Shown here one piece after another: positions 47,514-58,509 of a stretch of 64,000 nt of DNA; the stretch's first letter is position 1, and every line of letters starts with the position of its first letter. This stretch comes from Ectocarpus siliculosus (Eukaryota; Sar; Phaeophyceae; Ectocarpales; Ectocarpaceae), in NCBI GenBank assembly GCA_000310025.1, contig FN649728.1:5626761-5690760 (forward strand), written 5' to 3'. The position numbers were made by a program, and so were the translations under genes. The notes beneath the pieces were generated by a model. That model was not told where the DNA came from. It did no database searches and saw nothing but the letters and a program-made list of their open reading frames with translations.

Positions 47514-48714
47514 GTGAGAGGTGTGAGGGAAAAAACAGGAAAAAATAATCAAAACTGCAGGGATGTGCCTACGACATGTATTTTTTTTTTTATTTACGTC
47601 TGTCAACTCATACCACAAAAGCTGCATTATGTATCAGTCTGTTGAGATGAACTTGCACGCATGCAGTCAAAACGTGAACCCAACAACGACGACAGCAAGA
47701 ACAGCAGCTACCCCTCGGGACGGTGACATGGTGTATCTACTGACTAGACTAAGATCACGTCGTGCCTTCGTGGTTGAAAAGATCTTCTGCTGCTGCTCCT
47801 TTGTGCTCACTTGCAAGTTGTTGTGCAAGCTGCATCGGAGCACGATCAGTGCCGCAATGTGGAGCCGCCTGATGATGCTGGTGCGTTTAAACACTACCTA
47901 GGTACAGAGGCAGTCCCGCGAAGTTCTTGCAATACAGTAGGCGGAGCTCGGGCGCTTGCTATTCATGATGCACATGCCTTCGCTCCAAACTGTCGAGATT
48001 CTCAGACGTTGTCTTTATTTCAGCGCGTGCGCATCTTTTTTTGATAAATATACTTCTTGGAAACTAAGCCAAGCGCATTGTAATTCTGCCTCTGATTGCA
48101 TTGCTGGGCGGATGCAGGCTACATGTTACATGCGCAAACACAGCCGTACCACAGATGTACAGCAGTAGCATCACCAGATAACATAAGAAGGAGATGCGCT
48201 TGCGAAGCGCTCAGCAGACTGCATGGGGCGGGACCAGCCAAGAGTGACAGCAGTAAAGAATCAACAGCGTGGAGCACGCTGCATGGGGCGGGACCACCCA
48301 AGATTGACATCATAAGTAGTACGTAAGCATGTCCGTGTGGGACGTGGATGCGAGGAACAATGCGTGACAAGAAAAAATAAGTTTGTATGCATCCCACCAC
48401 ACAGCGAAACGACAAAAGGGCATAACGTATCATACAATGTAGCATGCACCAAGCTTGCGGGCGCACCCGAGCAGACAGTCACTCCCGCCAATACAGACAC
48501 ACACCTGACTGCACGGTTAAGCCCAAGCATCCGCTAGATCTAGACTAACTAAAATACACTAGTTTACAAATCCGTTCGCCGTTGTGTGTCGGGTGCACCC
48601 GAGTCAAAAACACCAGGTCGAATGTTCCCCCGGCTGTCATGAAGTCGAATTATCCTATTTTTTGGATATTTTTCCTCTCCTCTTTACAGCAAGCAAGCAC
48701 GCACGCACGCATTG
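47514..48714. other. Unassigned stretch with one short tandem repeat
   Basis: No exon is supported. Two 62-bp-spaced copies of CTGCATGGGGCGGGACCA followed by CCAAGA begin at about 48220 and 48282. The rest is mixed sequence with CAG runs near 47695. Confidence 0.4.
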
Positions 48715-48790
48715 TCGTTGTTGTTGTTGTTTCTTCACATTAAACTCGTGTCAGTTGCTAATCCCAAAATCTAGCAAGACTCGGCCCGTG
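48715..48790 (-). mobile_element. SINE-like 3' end, short copy
   Basis: On the minus strand it shows TGTGACCACGGGCC and, about 60 bp on, ATGTGAAGAAACAACAAC. About 35 bp next to the tail (ATTAGCAACTGACACGAG) match the edge of the gypsy fragment at 44790-44816, so this copy may be a chimera. Confidence 0.45.
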
Positions 48791-49084
48791 GTCACAAAAT
48801 GCTAAAGCCATCCGAAGATCTAAAGAACACGCACACTATTTGCAAGAAAAGGGTACACAAGCCCGACGAGGTACACCTACAATCCCTGCAGCACGTTTGC
48901 GTGCTCACAACTGAACTACACGCCCACACACTACAATTCGACTACAGCAGGCGGCATCACCCCCCTTGTCCCGCACTTCGCACTTCACCAAAATGAATGT
49001 TTGTCGATTACAGCGTACGCATGCACCACCTTCGTTCTGGTCAGATTTCGTCCATACAATTTTTTTTGCTTTGCATATTTTGTT

Positions 49085-49392
49085 TTTTGTTTTTTTTTTG
49101 TTCTTCACTTCCAATCAGCGCTCACAGCACTAGTGCCGTTTATTCCAACCCGTGGTCACACAGAAGAGCCTCTCTCTACCCTCCCCTCCTGCGGTACTTC
49201 GCCTTCAACTTTTAATGCGAGAAGAGTTCAGCACTCTCTTCCCTCTGTGTACACACGAACTACTAGCGCTATCCACTTGGCCAGGGGCGTTGCAAGAAAA
49301 GCTCGCCTACGCCTTGCCTACACGCCGGGATTCGAACCCCGGACCTGACCTCTAGAAGGTTACGAGGCTACCAACTAGACCACCGGGGCGAC
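49085..49392 (-). mobile_element. tRNA-derived SINE, near full length
   Basis: Minus strand, about 308 bp. The head has RNA polymerase III promoter boxes: A box TGGTCTAGTTGGTA (49369-49382) and B box GGTTCGAATCC (49328-49338). The body contains TGTGACCACGGG. The 3' end is AGTGAAGAAC followed by an A-rich tail. The acceptor-stem positions do not pair and the T-stem is irregular, so it is not a working tRNA gene. Confidence 0.65.
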
Positions 49393-49570
49393 CGGCTACA
49401 TAATAATATCCTATGAACATACAAGGCATATTGTATGCAGCAGGCTACAGCAGTACACCTGCCAATGGGGCAAGCGAGGGGTCAGACATGCACGCACGCA
49501 TGGGGATTTCGCACCCATGTGCAACTTTTTCGTCCGCTCATCTGCGAAAATATGAAATAAAGTGTCGTGC

Positions 49571-49745
49571 GCGTATTGTTGTTGTTGTTGTTGTCTTCAC
49601 ATTAAAAACCGTTCCGATCTCTCTCTACCCAGTACCTTCGTATGTCCGTACTGATCCAACCTTTGACGCGGTCGATTCCCGTGGTCACAGGTTAACTTAC
49701 CCTAAAAAGGTACACTCAAATAAACTGGCCCCGGTCCGCAAGTCA
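49571..49745 (-). mobile_element. SINE-like copy, 3' part
   Basis: On the minus strand it contains GTTAACCTGTGACCACGGG, then GTACGGACATACGAAGGTAC, and ends in AATGTGAAGACAACAACAAC. It is the best preserved of the copies that lack the tRNA-like head and aligns with those at 2608-2790 and 34505-34682. Confidence 0.65.
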
Positions 49746-50328
49746 ATAGAAATCAACGACAGATATTCTGGGATCCTCCGCTCCCTCTTCACGCTATGCG
49801 GGGTATCAACTGAGATTAGATGTCACTATCTATCATGGGCCGGAGAGAAAGAGGCACACTCCCTTGGTTCAATCTTGGTACTTCACAACGCAAGCGAGAC
49901 AAGTCTGTATGTATGCGTAGCACACCCTGGACAATAACAATACAGTCCATACATATCAGTACGTTTCTATCGTAATACGTCACGATTTTGCCACCGATTC
50001 CGGGGTAACTTTCACCCCTGCAATCATGCCAGTCCTGGCATTGCTGTTATCTATGTTCTTGCCATGCTTTTGTACGTTGGGTAGGTAATCGGAAATGAAA
50101 TACATTGGTTGCTATATTTCCATTGGATCGGTACACTTGTTGTGTGTTGTCCATTCCACCGAAACACGAGAAAGAGTTACGGCAGGCTTGGGGCCACAAA
50201 AGCCAAAGTGTGGGCGTGTGGGGACATCTCGACGGCGGGAAAAATTGCGTTTTCCGCCCCGGGATTTCGTATTTCGCCGCGTTTTCTGTCTTTGCCGCTT
50301 GTTTACGTGTACAGTTAGCGCCCGCACT
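49746..50328. other. Unassigned stretch
   Basis: No exon, RNA gene or classified repeat was recognised between the SINE copy and the TAAGAAA array. Confidence 0.4.
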
Positions 50329-50511
50329 TAAGAAATATTTTGTTAAGAAAATTGAGGCTCACTGTTTCACGAAAAAGAAGAAAATAGGGTTAAGAAACAC
50401 AGCTCAATCTGGGTCACACAATAAGAAATGTCTCAATAAGAAACACAGCAGCGACCGCTGCCCTACTACATAAGAAACGAGGGGTTACGGGGGAGTGGGT
50501 CGAATAAGAAA
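50329..50511 (+). repeat. TAAGAAA motif array
   Basis: Seven TAAGAAA heptamers in the same orientation, starting at 50329, 50344, 50391, 50422, 50437, 50471 and 50505, with irregular spacing of 15-47 bp. One more (TTTAAGAAATT) lies near 51166. The intervening sequence is not repeated, so it is a motif cluster and not an ordinary tandem repeat. Confidence 0.8.
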
Positions 50512-51581
50512 CAAACCCCACAGCTCTCTCGCTCTTTCCCCCTCTCCCCCTACCCCCCCCCTCCCATAGTGCATTATTATTAGTTGTTCGCCGAGGTGGG
50601 AGTGTTCTTTTTTTGCGGCGCCCCCTCCGGCTCCCTGCGGGCTCTGCGCTCTGCTCTGCTGGCGCTAAAACTCTGATTTTCTCGATGCTTTCGAAATTTG
50701 TCATTATTTTGCGTACCCCCTTTGAAGAAACGTCACGGCAGAAACAACCCTTGGCCACCACAAGCACACACACGTGCTCTCGCTCGCCCCCGGTAAACAC
50801 GGCGAAGCGAGTATATACTGAAAACAGGAATCAACACGCTCGTCCGCTTCCTGCTTTCTGATTGGCCAACGGTTTATTTCTGCCGCTTCTCACAAAACGC
50901 AGATTTCCCTTACTTCGTCAGTCAATCTTTCGCTTTTCGTTGTTGGCATGTCAGCGTGCGGGTGAGGCATCATGCGGTGTTTATGCATTTGTTTAGTTTC
51001 AGCCCTCACTCATGAGGGGGGTACAAGACCTTGTAGCGATATCAAGACGTTGTTGCCGTTGAATGCGTTTCGCTTCTAGGGAGTGGCCTTACGTGCAGCC
51101 GTCGGCAGTGAGAATCGGGGTTCGTTTAAGTACGGGAGGAGTCGAGGAAAGCTGAGAAATTGCCGATTTAAGAAATTCAGCAGGATTTGGCTGCACTCAA
51201 CGGCATACGCTGAGTTTATAGCCCACAATATGAATTCGAGGCTGGACCTGAAATACGCGTCTCTTAATTGCGGGCGCGAACTGTATGTGTCTTTACTTTT
51301 TTTGTAAGACGAATTTTGATGCTGACAAATCTTGAAAACAAACGCCAGAGCACCAGAAATTGCACAACAGACACACCAGACCAGTAGGTAGGCACCGCGA
51401 AAAACGGCAATCGTTGATTCTCGCACAGGGCGGTGGTAGAGGCTGCTCAAAACATACATTTCACGCGTCTACTTCCACACGTGCGTCTCCTTTGAAATCA
51501 AGATTAAAATTCACACTATTATTCTAAATTCTAGTCAAGAGAGCCAAAACGGATGGCGTTCAAACAAGGTCAATTTAGAGT
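50512..51581. other. Unassigned stretch
   Basis: C-rich near 50525-50570, otherwise mixed. Frames on both strands are short and unrecognised. Confidence 0.4.
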
Positions 51582-52030
51582 GTTAGGTGTCGCATTCTGT
51601 TGTCATCAGTAGAGGACATCATGAAGAGGCATCGCACGCGCTGGCACGTCCATGTTTGCTACTGCAGCTGAAATATCGAAGGTCGCAACAGCCTCTGAAA
51701 ACAGTCCGAAATCTGCGCCGGTACCAAGCGGCATCCAACATTTGTCACACCCACCCGTGCTCGCCGCCACTGACCCCAATCTCCTGAACTGCAGTTGCTG
51801 ATGCCACTAGCTACTGCTGACACCCGCTCAGGGGTTGACGGTCCGTGGCGGTGAGAACGGCTGCGACAAATGTTGGATGCCGCTTGGTTCCGGCGCAGAT
51901 TTCGGACTGTTTTTCAGAGGCTGCTGCGACCTTCGATATTTCAGCCCCAGTAGCAAACATGGACGTGCCAGCACGCACGACGCCTCTTCATGTTGTCCTC
52001 TACTGATGACAAAAGAATGCGACACCTAAC
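51582..52030. mobile_element. 449-bp inverted-repeat (foldback/MITE-like) element
   Basis: Ends GTTAGGTGTCGCATTC and GAATGCGACACCTAAC are perfect complements. The arms extend about 190 bp each (to about 51772 and from about 51838) with moderate divergence, sharing landmarks such as GGCATCCAACATTTGTC. A short unmatched centre separates them. No transposase frame exists, so it would be non-autonomous. No clear target-site duplication could be assigned. Confidence 0.78.
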
Positions 52031-52194
52031 CCAGGCGGGAAGGTTGTTTTCTTTTCTTTGTAAAGGATTGAAGTGTAGGAAAAGAGCCAACATCACAACC
52101 CCTTTTCTGTGTGAGATACGTAGATGATGTGTGACCCAACGACATCTGTATCTGAAGAAACGAGTCTATCTAAAGTAGTGGTTTTTAATGATCT

Positions 52195-52379
52195 GCATCG
52201 ATCGCGCCAACCGGCTGACCAATGAATAGACGCCAGCCTCAATGCCGTTGAAAACACAAAACACTTCAAAATGCTATGAACTGGAACCGCCCCTGTTTTT
52301 GTGTGTCAATTTTTTAGCATCGACCGCGCTCACCGGCTGACCAATCAAAAGATGCCAGTCTCAGCGCGATGAAAGACAC
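52195..52379 (+). repeat. Diverged direct repeat, 63 bp, 122-bp spacing
   Basis: GCATCGATCGCGCCAACCGG at 52195 recurs as GCATCGACCGCGCTCACCGG at 52317, followed in both by CTGACCAAT, AGA(C/T)GCCAG and GAAA(A/G)ACAC. Just downstream (near 52389) is TATACAGAACGCGCCACC, also found near 12194. Confidence 0.7.
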
Positions 52380-52399
52380 GACATGCTGCTATACAGAAC

Positions 52400-53745
52400 G
52401 CGCCACCACTTAAGCTCACGGGGGCGAATCTCCCAGAGCAGGGGGGCGCGTTGTTCTTTCGGAAGACATTTACCTGTAGGTGGTACTAGGTTTCTAGAGA
52501 GACACAATAGGAATACTCACGTATTTTCTGCGCAAATGATCTTCACGCTGAACGAATGTTTGATGGATGGATGTACTGGAAGCACAACGAAGGCGAATTT
52601 CTACGAATTGATCCGTGTTTTCGAAAGTGAACGTAATGACGAGTGTCACAGATAGGTTTGGTTCGATGGATTGTTTAATGCTTCGGTTGTGCGGGGGATA
52701 TTAGTACTTTGCGGGTGTCGTTGTACTGAGAAAGGATGGACCAGAAGAAGAGCGTGTTTTCAGAGAAGGAATGAAGGCGATGAGACAAGACGTTGTGAGT
52801 TCAGGAAAATTTGCATCATCGAGTTCTTGGTTATTTGTGTGTCATGGAGGAGTAGGACCTACATTTTGGGTCGTAGATGGAATTACATTGACTTGCCGTG
52901 TCATTACGATGCATACGAGCAGGGGGGCTGTTAGATATACTCGTAGCATAGTAAATGTGGTTGAATATGGGGCATGGATCTACGGAGATTGCAGTTGGTA
53001 GATTGCGGAGGAACAGGGAGTTTCTGCTTGGTTTCTTCGGAGATTCGATGAGTGATCTGAATTGCGTGACGGATAGGTGTGGTGACGCTCTCTTCGGTTG
53101 CTCGCTCTCTAGTGTTCTCTGCTGTTCCCTCTTCCCTCTAATACAAGACTTTCCCATCTCGGCCCTCACTGGCCGAGGAGCCTTTCTGAACAAACCTACA
53201 AGCTTCGGCCTACCCGGTTTATCCAACACGGGGGAAACAGCTGCTGCAGCTTTCCATACTCCACGCTAATTCTCTCCCGAGGTCATACATACGTAGTTTA
53301 GGGTATCTGCAGCAGGCCACCAACACACGGACACTGAAAAACCACAAAGGATTACTGGGGTTCGCTTTCGAGCATCCCTGTTTTTGCAGTCAATTCTTCG
53401 TGGGAAAGAGATGCGGAGACCATGTACAGTGCGGGAACGCACGTGCTAAACATTGGAATTCTGTAGTCCGTCTTCATATTTATTTGCCCTTGTGATTACT
53501 ATCTTTTCTATTGCTGTCAAAGAACGATGCGGAGCTGTAGACGAGGGGTGAGCTACACGCGCAAGCAATCCCCCCTGCATCCTGCTCACCCGCCCAAACC
53601 AACCAGCATGCCTACAACACATATCTTTATCTTTGCAAGAAATTTGTTCAACACCGAATATTTTTCATTCACTGCTGGCTACCGATGAATCGCCCGATAC
53701 AGCCCAACAGCCTCTCCCATACCGTCAGCTGCTACACCGAACTAG

Positions 53746-53812
<67 letters not shown>

Positions 53813-54612
53813 TCTCCCTCTCTCTTTCTGTCTCTCTCTGTTTCTCTCTTTCGCCAACCATCTTACTCGATACACTCTAAGAAGGTGTCACACGCCAACA
53901 ATTACAATTTGTTTGGGGGTCACGGCATCCAAGCAACACTACTGCTGTTTGGGGTGGTGTACTAGCGCTCCGAGCAGCACCCAGCATAAATAAACGAAAC
54001 GTCTGGAGCCCCCGGAGACAGTCGCTTTTCATCCTCGCTTCTTGCGGTATTTTTCCGGTCGGTAAAGCCGATTGCTGGTTTCGGTATATTACCGGTCGTA
54101 AAAGGGGTCTGACCCGGGAAGCTGACATCCTTGAACCCGAGCTCACAATGGTGCACAAGTATGTTCCTAACCTTAATATTTCTGTAGGCCACGATCTAGG
54201 ACACTGCTGTGACCGACCGTCATGAGGGACTCCACGCTGCTCTCCGGATTAAAGACAGATACCGTAGCAGTAGCAGAAGAAACCTGCAGGTGGCTGCCAC
54301 GGGTGGTACTACTTGGGATGCGCGTGCGTTTTTCATTGTTTTCGTCGTCGTCCCTTGTCGTCCCTGCATTTACGACCACCGCCACCTAATCTCGTCGCCA
54401 GTATTCCCACTACTTGGCACAGCTCCTCTCCAGTCTTGCGGCGTTTGTGTGTGTGTGTGCTTTCTCAAAAACCTAGCATCCACCGGGCTAACTGCTGTGG
54501 TTGACTGATGTGCGCACGTGTGAGGTCGTGATGACGTGTGGAGTCTACAACTGCAGCGCAACAAACTGAGGCGTCTGTGCGTCTACAAAGATTTTCGAGC
54601 GGCACTTACTTG
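52400..54612. other. Repeat-rich stretch without a recognised gene
   Basis: Opposing frames overlap at 52831-53269, neither with a recognised family. A dispersed repeat at about 53681-53870 (GAATCGCCC, CAACAGCCTCTCCCAT, CAGCTGCTAC, TTAGCGTT-like core, then a (CT)n tract of about 60 bp) recurs inverted at about 60780-60883. The rest is unassigned. Confidence 0.45.
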
Positions 54613-54852
54613 CGGGAGTTTTCGCACAGGTGTGTGCGTTAAAAAAGTAATATCGCCTTCAGGGTTTACTCAGGACCGCACACAACGGAGTTATCGCAAA
54701 GGTGCGTCAATATTTCAAAGCCAAATTATTTCATTCGATGTCCGCATATGGTCCGGAGTCATCGCACGGTCCGGAGTCATCGCACCCCTCTGTGTGCGAT
54801 GAAAATTAAACGGAGAATATTTTATTAACGACCGCACAGGGGTGCGACGACT
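54613..54852. repeat. TCGCAC motif array
   Basis: Four direct copies of GGAGT(T/C)(A/T)TCGCA near 54614, 54690, 54754 and 54772, interleaved with four inverted GTGCG motifs. TCATCGCA...TGCGATGA forms an 8-bp stem hairpin near 54778-54803. Nothing in it appears coding. Confidence 0.7.
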
Positions 54853-55954
54853 CGCAACCATACAGACACAGATATGGTTCGTTGTCGTCTTCCCTTCAAC
54901 TACACTATGTACAAGAAAAGATCGACCCCTGATTTTTTTCCTGTGAAACGTACACGTTCAATCACGCGCAATCGCCATGATTGAAGCCAACGCACGTCGC
55001 AACTGACTGACAGCATAGAGCACAGACGCCCAGCACACGTCGGCAGTACTTGCAGACCTACCGCAAGCCAATTAATTGTAAGGTTAGCACAGCTTCCGCA
55101 GCAACGAATGAGTTGATATTCCTTTTTCGCGCATGTATGCATACGGCAATAAACCCTCCGCATGACACGAGACAAAGTACCCTACGGCTATATAAAAGTA
55201 TAGTCTAGTGCGTGTTCCTATTCATCACAACGAAAGCTGGGGGAGTTGCGGCCGCTGTCGTGCGCCCAGCACATCAATCTCCGAAATACTGTACATGCGC
55301 CCTGAAATTACAGTCGTCTGCACTTTTTTGAAAGGTGCTGTAACTCACGACACCACAAGCTAAAAACAAAGAAGGTACTGGGTACTTTATAGTTGTTAGG
55401 GCGTTATCCGCCGTAAGCAACACCACCCGGGTTCGTGTAACGACATGTCGCTTTCTTTTCCGTCATTTCTGGTGTCCAGAGCTCTCTAAGTTCATTTGTG
55501 TTTAGGTACATGTGCTGCCCAGAGACATCGCACAAATTAGTCTGCAGACTAAGAGTATGTTACAGGTGCAGTCTAGTAAGTTCCTGCACACAATACTGAC
55601 TCTGCGTTCGGTTACTTCTTGACCATCCCCGTGGGGGCCACGTTCCTCGTATATTTATCCTTCTTCTTCGTTTCTCGGGTCACATATATTTTGCTATCGT
55701 CAAATTCTTGAAAGAAAAAAAGTAGATCTATCGACTAGTGCCGCCCCGAAAGCAGGATTGATTGGTGACGCGCGTCTTTTGTGGTATGGGACGAATGCTT
55801 TGAACACCAAGTTTGCATTTTACCCACGAAATGAAATGGTCACGAGGCCCCGAACTAAATGATTGACAGGATCGACCAAGACAGACACGCAGCACACTGG
55901 GAGCGGGGGGGGCGATGCTTCACCCTCGTAAACGTCTACAGTGCCGGCTACGAC
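54853..55954. other. Unassigned stretch
   Basis: Mixed, fairly AT-rich sequence with no recognised exon, RNA or repeat family. Confidence 0.4.
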
Positions 55955-56085
55955 AATATGAGAGAATCGATACAAGAGAAATCTACGGATGGATAAAAGA
56001 GAATGATTCGGCGTGCCACGGCAAAAACCGATAGACACCAAGAGATAGTTTGCCTTGTTCCTGAGATATTCTCTTAAAACGAGCC
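55955..56085. repeat. AGAGAAT motif array, copy 1
   Basis: CAATATGAGAGAAT, GATACAAGAGAA, AAAGAGAATGATT and an inverted ATTCTCTT lie within 130 bp. The order CAATATGAGAGAAT ... ACAAGAGAATGATT ... TTGCCACG/GTGCCACG is shared with 57298-57385. Confidence 0.6.
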
Positions 56086-57297
56086 CTGACAAATAGATTT
56101 ACAATGAAGGAGCACAAGCCGTAGATGGTAGCTTGGTCCTAGGGGAAGGACAAGGCAAATGTCGCTTCACGCTCTTGCTTCACAATCGTGAAGGATGGGA
56201 AAGTTGCAGTTGGAAAGTTGATTGTTATTTGCTGAGAAGGTCAGTAAAGATGTAACTTCATCTCAGGGGGCACGCAGAGTAGACAATTCTGAGGTGTGGG
56301 TACTTCTGACCATCCCACATCCTATCCACAATAAGGTGTACCCTATTCATGCCAACAGCCACACTCCTTAACATTAGCCCACCCCGAATGTCATGCATGA
56401 AGATTTCAGGCTCAAATCCTAGAGAACCGGTCTATCTACAAGCTGATTCAATAACAGCATGAATCGAAGATATGACTGTTCATACAAGCGCCCTAGGAAA
56501 AGAGGGGGCTGCAGAAACAACGTAAATCTTCCCCGCACCACTATTGAGACAGAGTCGGCAACGATGCGCGATGAAGGGCCAACCCGACGAACACTGCAAA
56601 AACTAAACTATTCATGCCGACAGCCACACTCATTGTAACATATCACGCCCCCCACCGGACTTGGATGTGCAGATCATTTTTGTGAGCTCGAAGATGTTGT
56701 TGAGAAATGCGGCAGCCCGACGTTTCCTATCATCTTCGTAAGACCAAGCTCGCTTGGATGAGCATGGGGGGTCAGGAGAAGCAAAGCGATCGTGCATGCG
56801 TATAAGAAACGTTTCCTAAGTAAGATGGAAAGGAGACAGAGTGAAAGTGCTGATCATAGGGAAATCAACGGGGTGGGAGGAGGAGCGCACCGCCGCTTTC
56901 TCCACCGCCTGTTTTTCCTTGTTGATTTGGGGATTTCCATTCTATTTATTTTATATAAATACTTCATTTATGAATATCAAAGAATAATCAAACGTAGATG
57001 CAAACGGAAAAACAGCAGTGTTTTGTGCGGGAGGGCACTCTTAGACGCAGCACGTAGCGACCCGCAAACGTAGCTACGCAGAGCATCTTCGTTGCGGTGG
57101 AAGACGCTGTAACCAAAACACATCAGACGGTGCCTTGAGTGAAAACAATGCGTTGTCGTTGCTGCAGCATGACGCCCATATGGGTTCGAATGCGTTCATG
57201 GAGCTCAGACATCAATTTTGGAAGGAGTTTTTCTCTATTCGGCCCTTAGGCAACGATTTTAGAGAAGTTCTCTTCGTGTGTACTTCCGTCATGTAGT
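56086..57297. other. Unassigned AT-rich stretch with a short direct repeat
   Basis: CTATTCATGCC(A/G)ACAGCC followed by ACACTC appears at about 56343 and 56608. A short + strand frame at 56792-57073 has a hydrophobic segment but no recognised family or splice context. Confidence 0.35.
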
Positions 57298-57385
57298 CCA
57301 ATATGAGAGAATTCTCTTACAACAAGATAACAGTCCGATACAAGAGAATGATTTCAGCTTGCCACGTCTTCTCTTGTAGGCAGTA
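57298..57385. repeat. AGAGAAT motif array, copy 2
   Basis: Contains CAATATGAGAGAATTCTCTT, GATACAAGAGAATGATT and an inverted CTTCTCTTG. It is a second, diverged copy of the block at 55955-56085. Confidence 0.6.
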
Positions 57386-58391
57386 CGAATATGACACCAA
57401 ATGAAGCAGCGCGTTTAATCGATCTGGAATCGACGACAGCTCGAAGTATTTCGTGTTTCTATATATAGACTATATAATATTATTTACTGCACTGGATTGG
57501 GTGAGGCCTCATGCACCGCCGGACTGTGGCCAAGCCCGTCCGCCGTTCGTTGTATCCATTGGATTGGCTTTGCTTGCCGACGACGTCTTCCGGTGCAACA
57601 TGATCTCACCCGGACTTGTACTTCGTACTTACTATTCATGTCATGGTAGATACCGGCGGCTTCATGACAGCCCTGCGACCCGCACTTGCGGAAAAAAAGT
57701 TCTCGTTGGAGCGCTGCCAACAGGGCACTAAATAGCTTAGGCGTAGCTCTACCTGCGGCAACTGCTGCCATCACCTTGCAGTCGCCCATTAACTACTATA
57801 TAATTGCGGTGGCCACGAGGTAGCATGTCGCTACTGGCGCCGCTTCCCAGCCCCCGATGTGCAGGATCTGAGTGATCCCACTGCCGCTCCCGTGATGGGT
57901 TTTCCGCGGCAAACCTCCCACACGAAAGGAATACCACGTAACGTATGGATGAGAGACAAGGCATCGGGTGTTGTCGAAATTTTCATTGTTTTTCTCTGAG
58001 CTTGTTTTTCGGGCTCTGGTACCATCCCCCCGACCGGTATGCCATCTATTTGTCCGGACCCCTGTACGGTAAAATATTTCATATTGTTTTTTTTGGTGTT
58101 CAACGTACCCCGGTACCACCGCTCCGACCGGTGCGATACCCAAAGAACACACACTGCGACCTTACTGGCGCTACGACTGTGCTAATTTCGCGCGCCCGGG
58201 AGCCATCTCGAGCTCTCACGCCTGGATGAGGAGCCACGTGCGTGCGCGACAACATGTCACGCAGAGGGTAATGCACACGATCGGTTTGATTGCTGATTGA
58301 TGTTCCCTCCGGATTCTGCATTCATGATCAGTGTTCGATTTTTCATGGGTGTTTGGTGAGGAATACGAGGAATACCCGCTGCTTCTTCTCC
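57386..58391. other. Region upstream of the tyrosinase-like gene
   Basis: No exon could be assigned with confidence. The first exon of the tyrosinase-like gene, expected to carry a signal peptide, probably lies here or within 58331-58495. Confidence 0.35.
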
Positions 58392-58509
58392 GCCTGCTTG
58401 CCATCAATCCAGGGACTGCCGCCGTCGCCTCAACAGTTACTATCGTCGCCGCCTGCTTGCCATCAATCCAGGGACCGCCGCCGTCGCCTCAACAGTTACT
58501 ATCGCCGTC
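58392..58509 (+). repeat. 59-bp tandem duplication at a tyrosinase acceptor
   Basis: Two nearly identical 59-bp units (58392-58450 and 58451-58509) start GCCTGCTTGCCATC and include CAATCCAG|GGA and CAACAG|TTACTATCG, both usable acceptors. The length is not a multiple of three, so the copies are in different frames. Confidence 0.88.

Noticed and set aside
49318-49392. Functional tRNA gene on the minus strand
   Set aside because: A and B boxes are good, but the acceptor stem does not pair, the T-stem is irregular, and the unit continues into a SINE body with a 3' tail.
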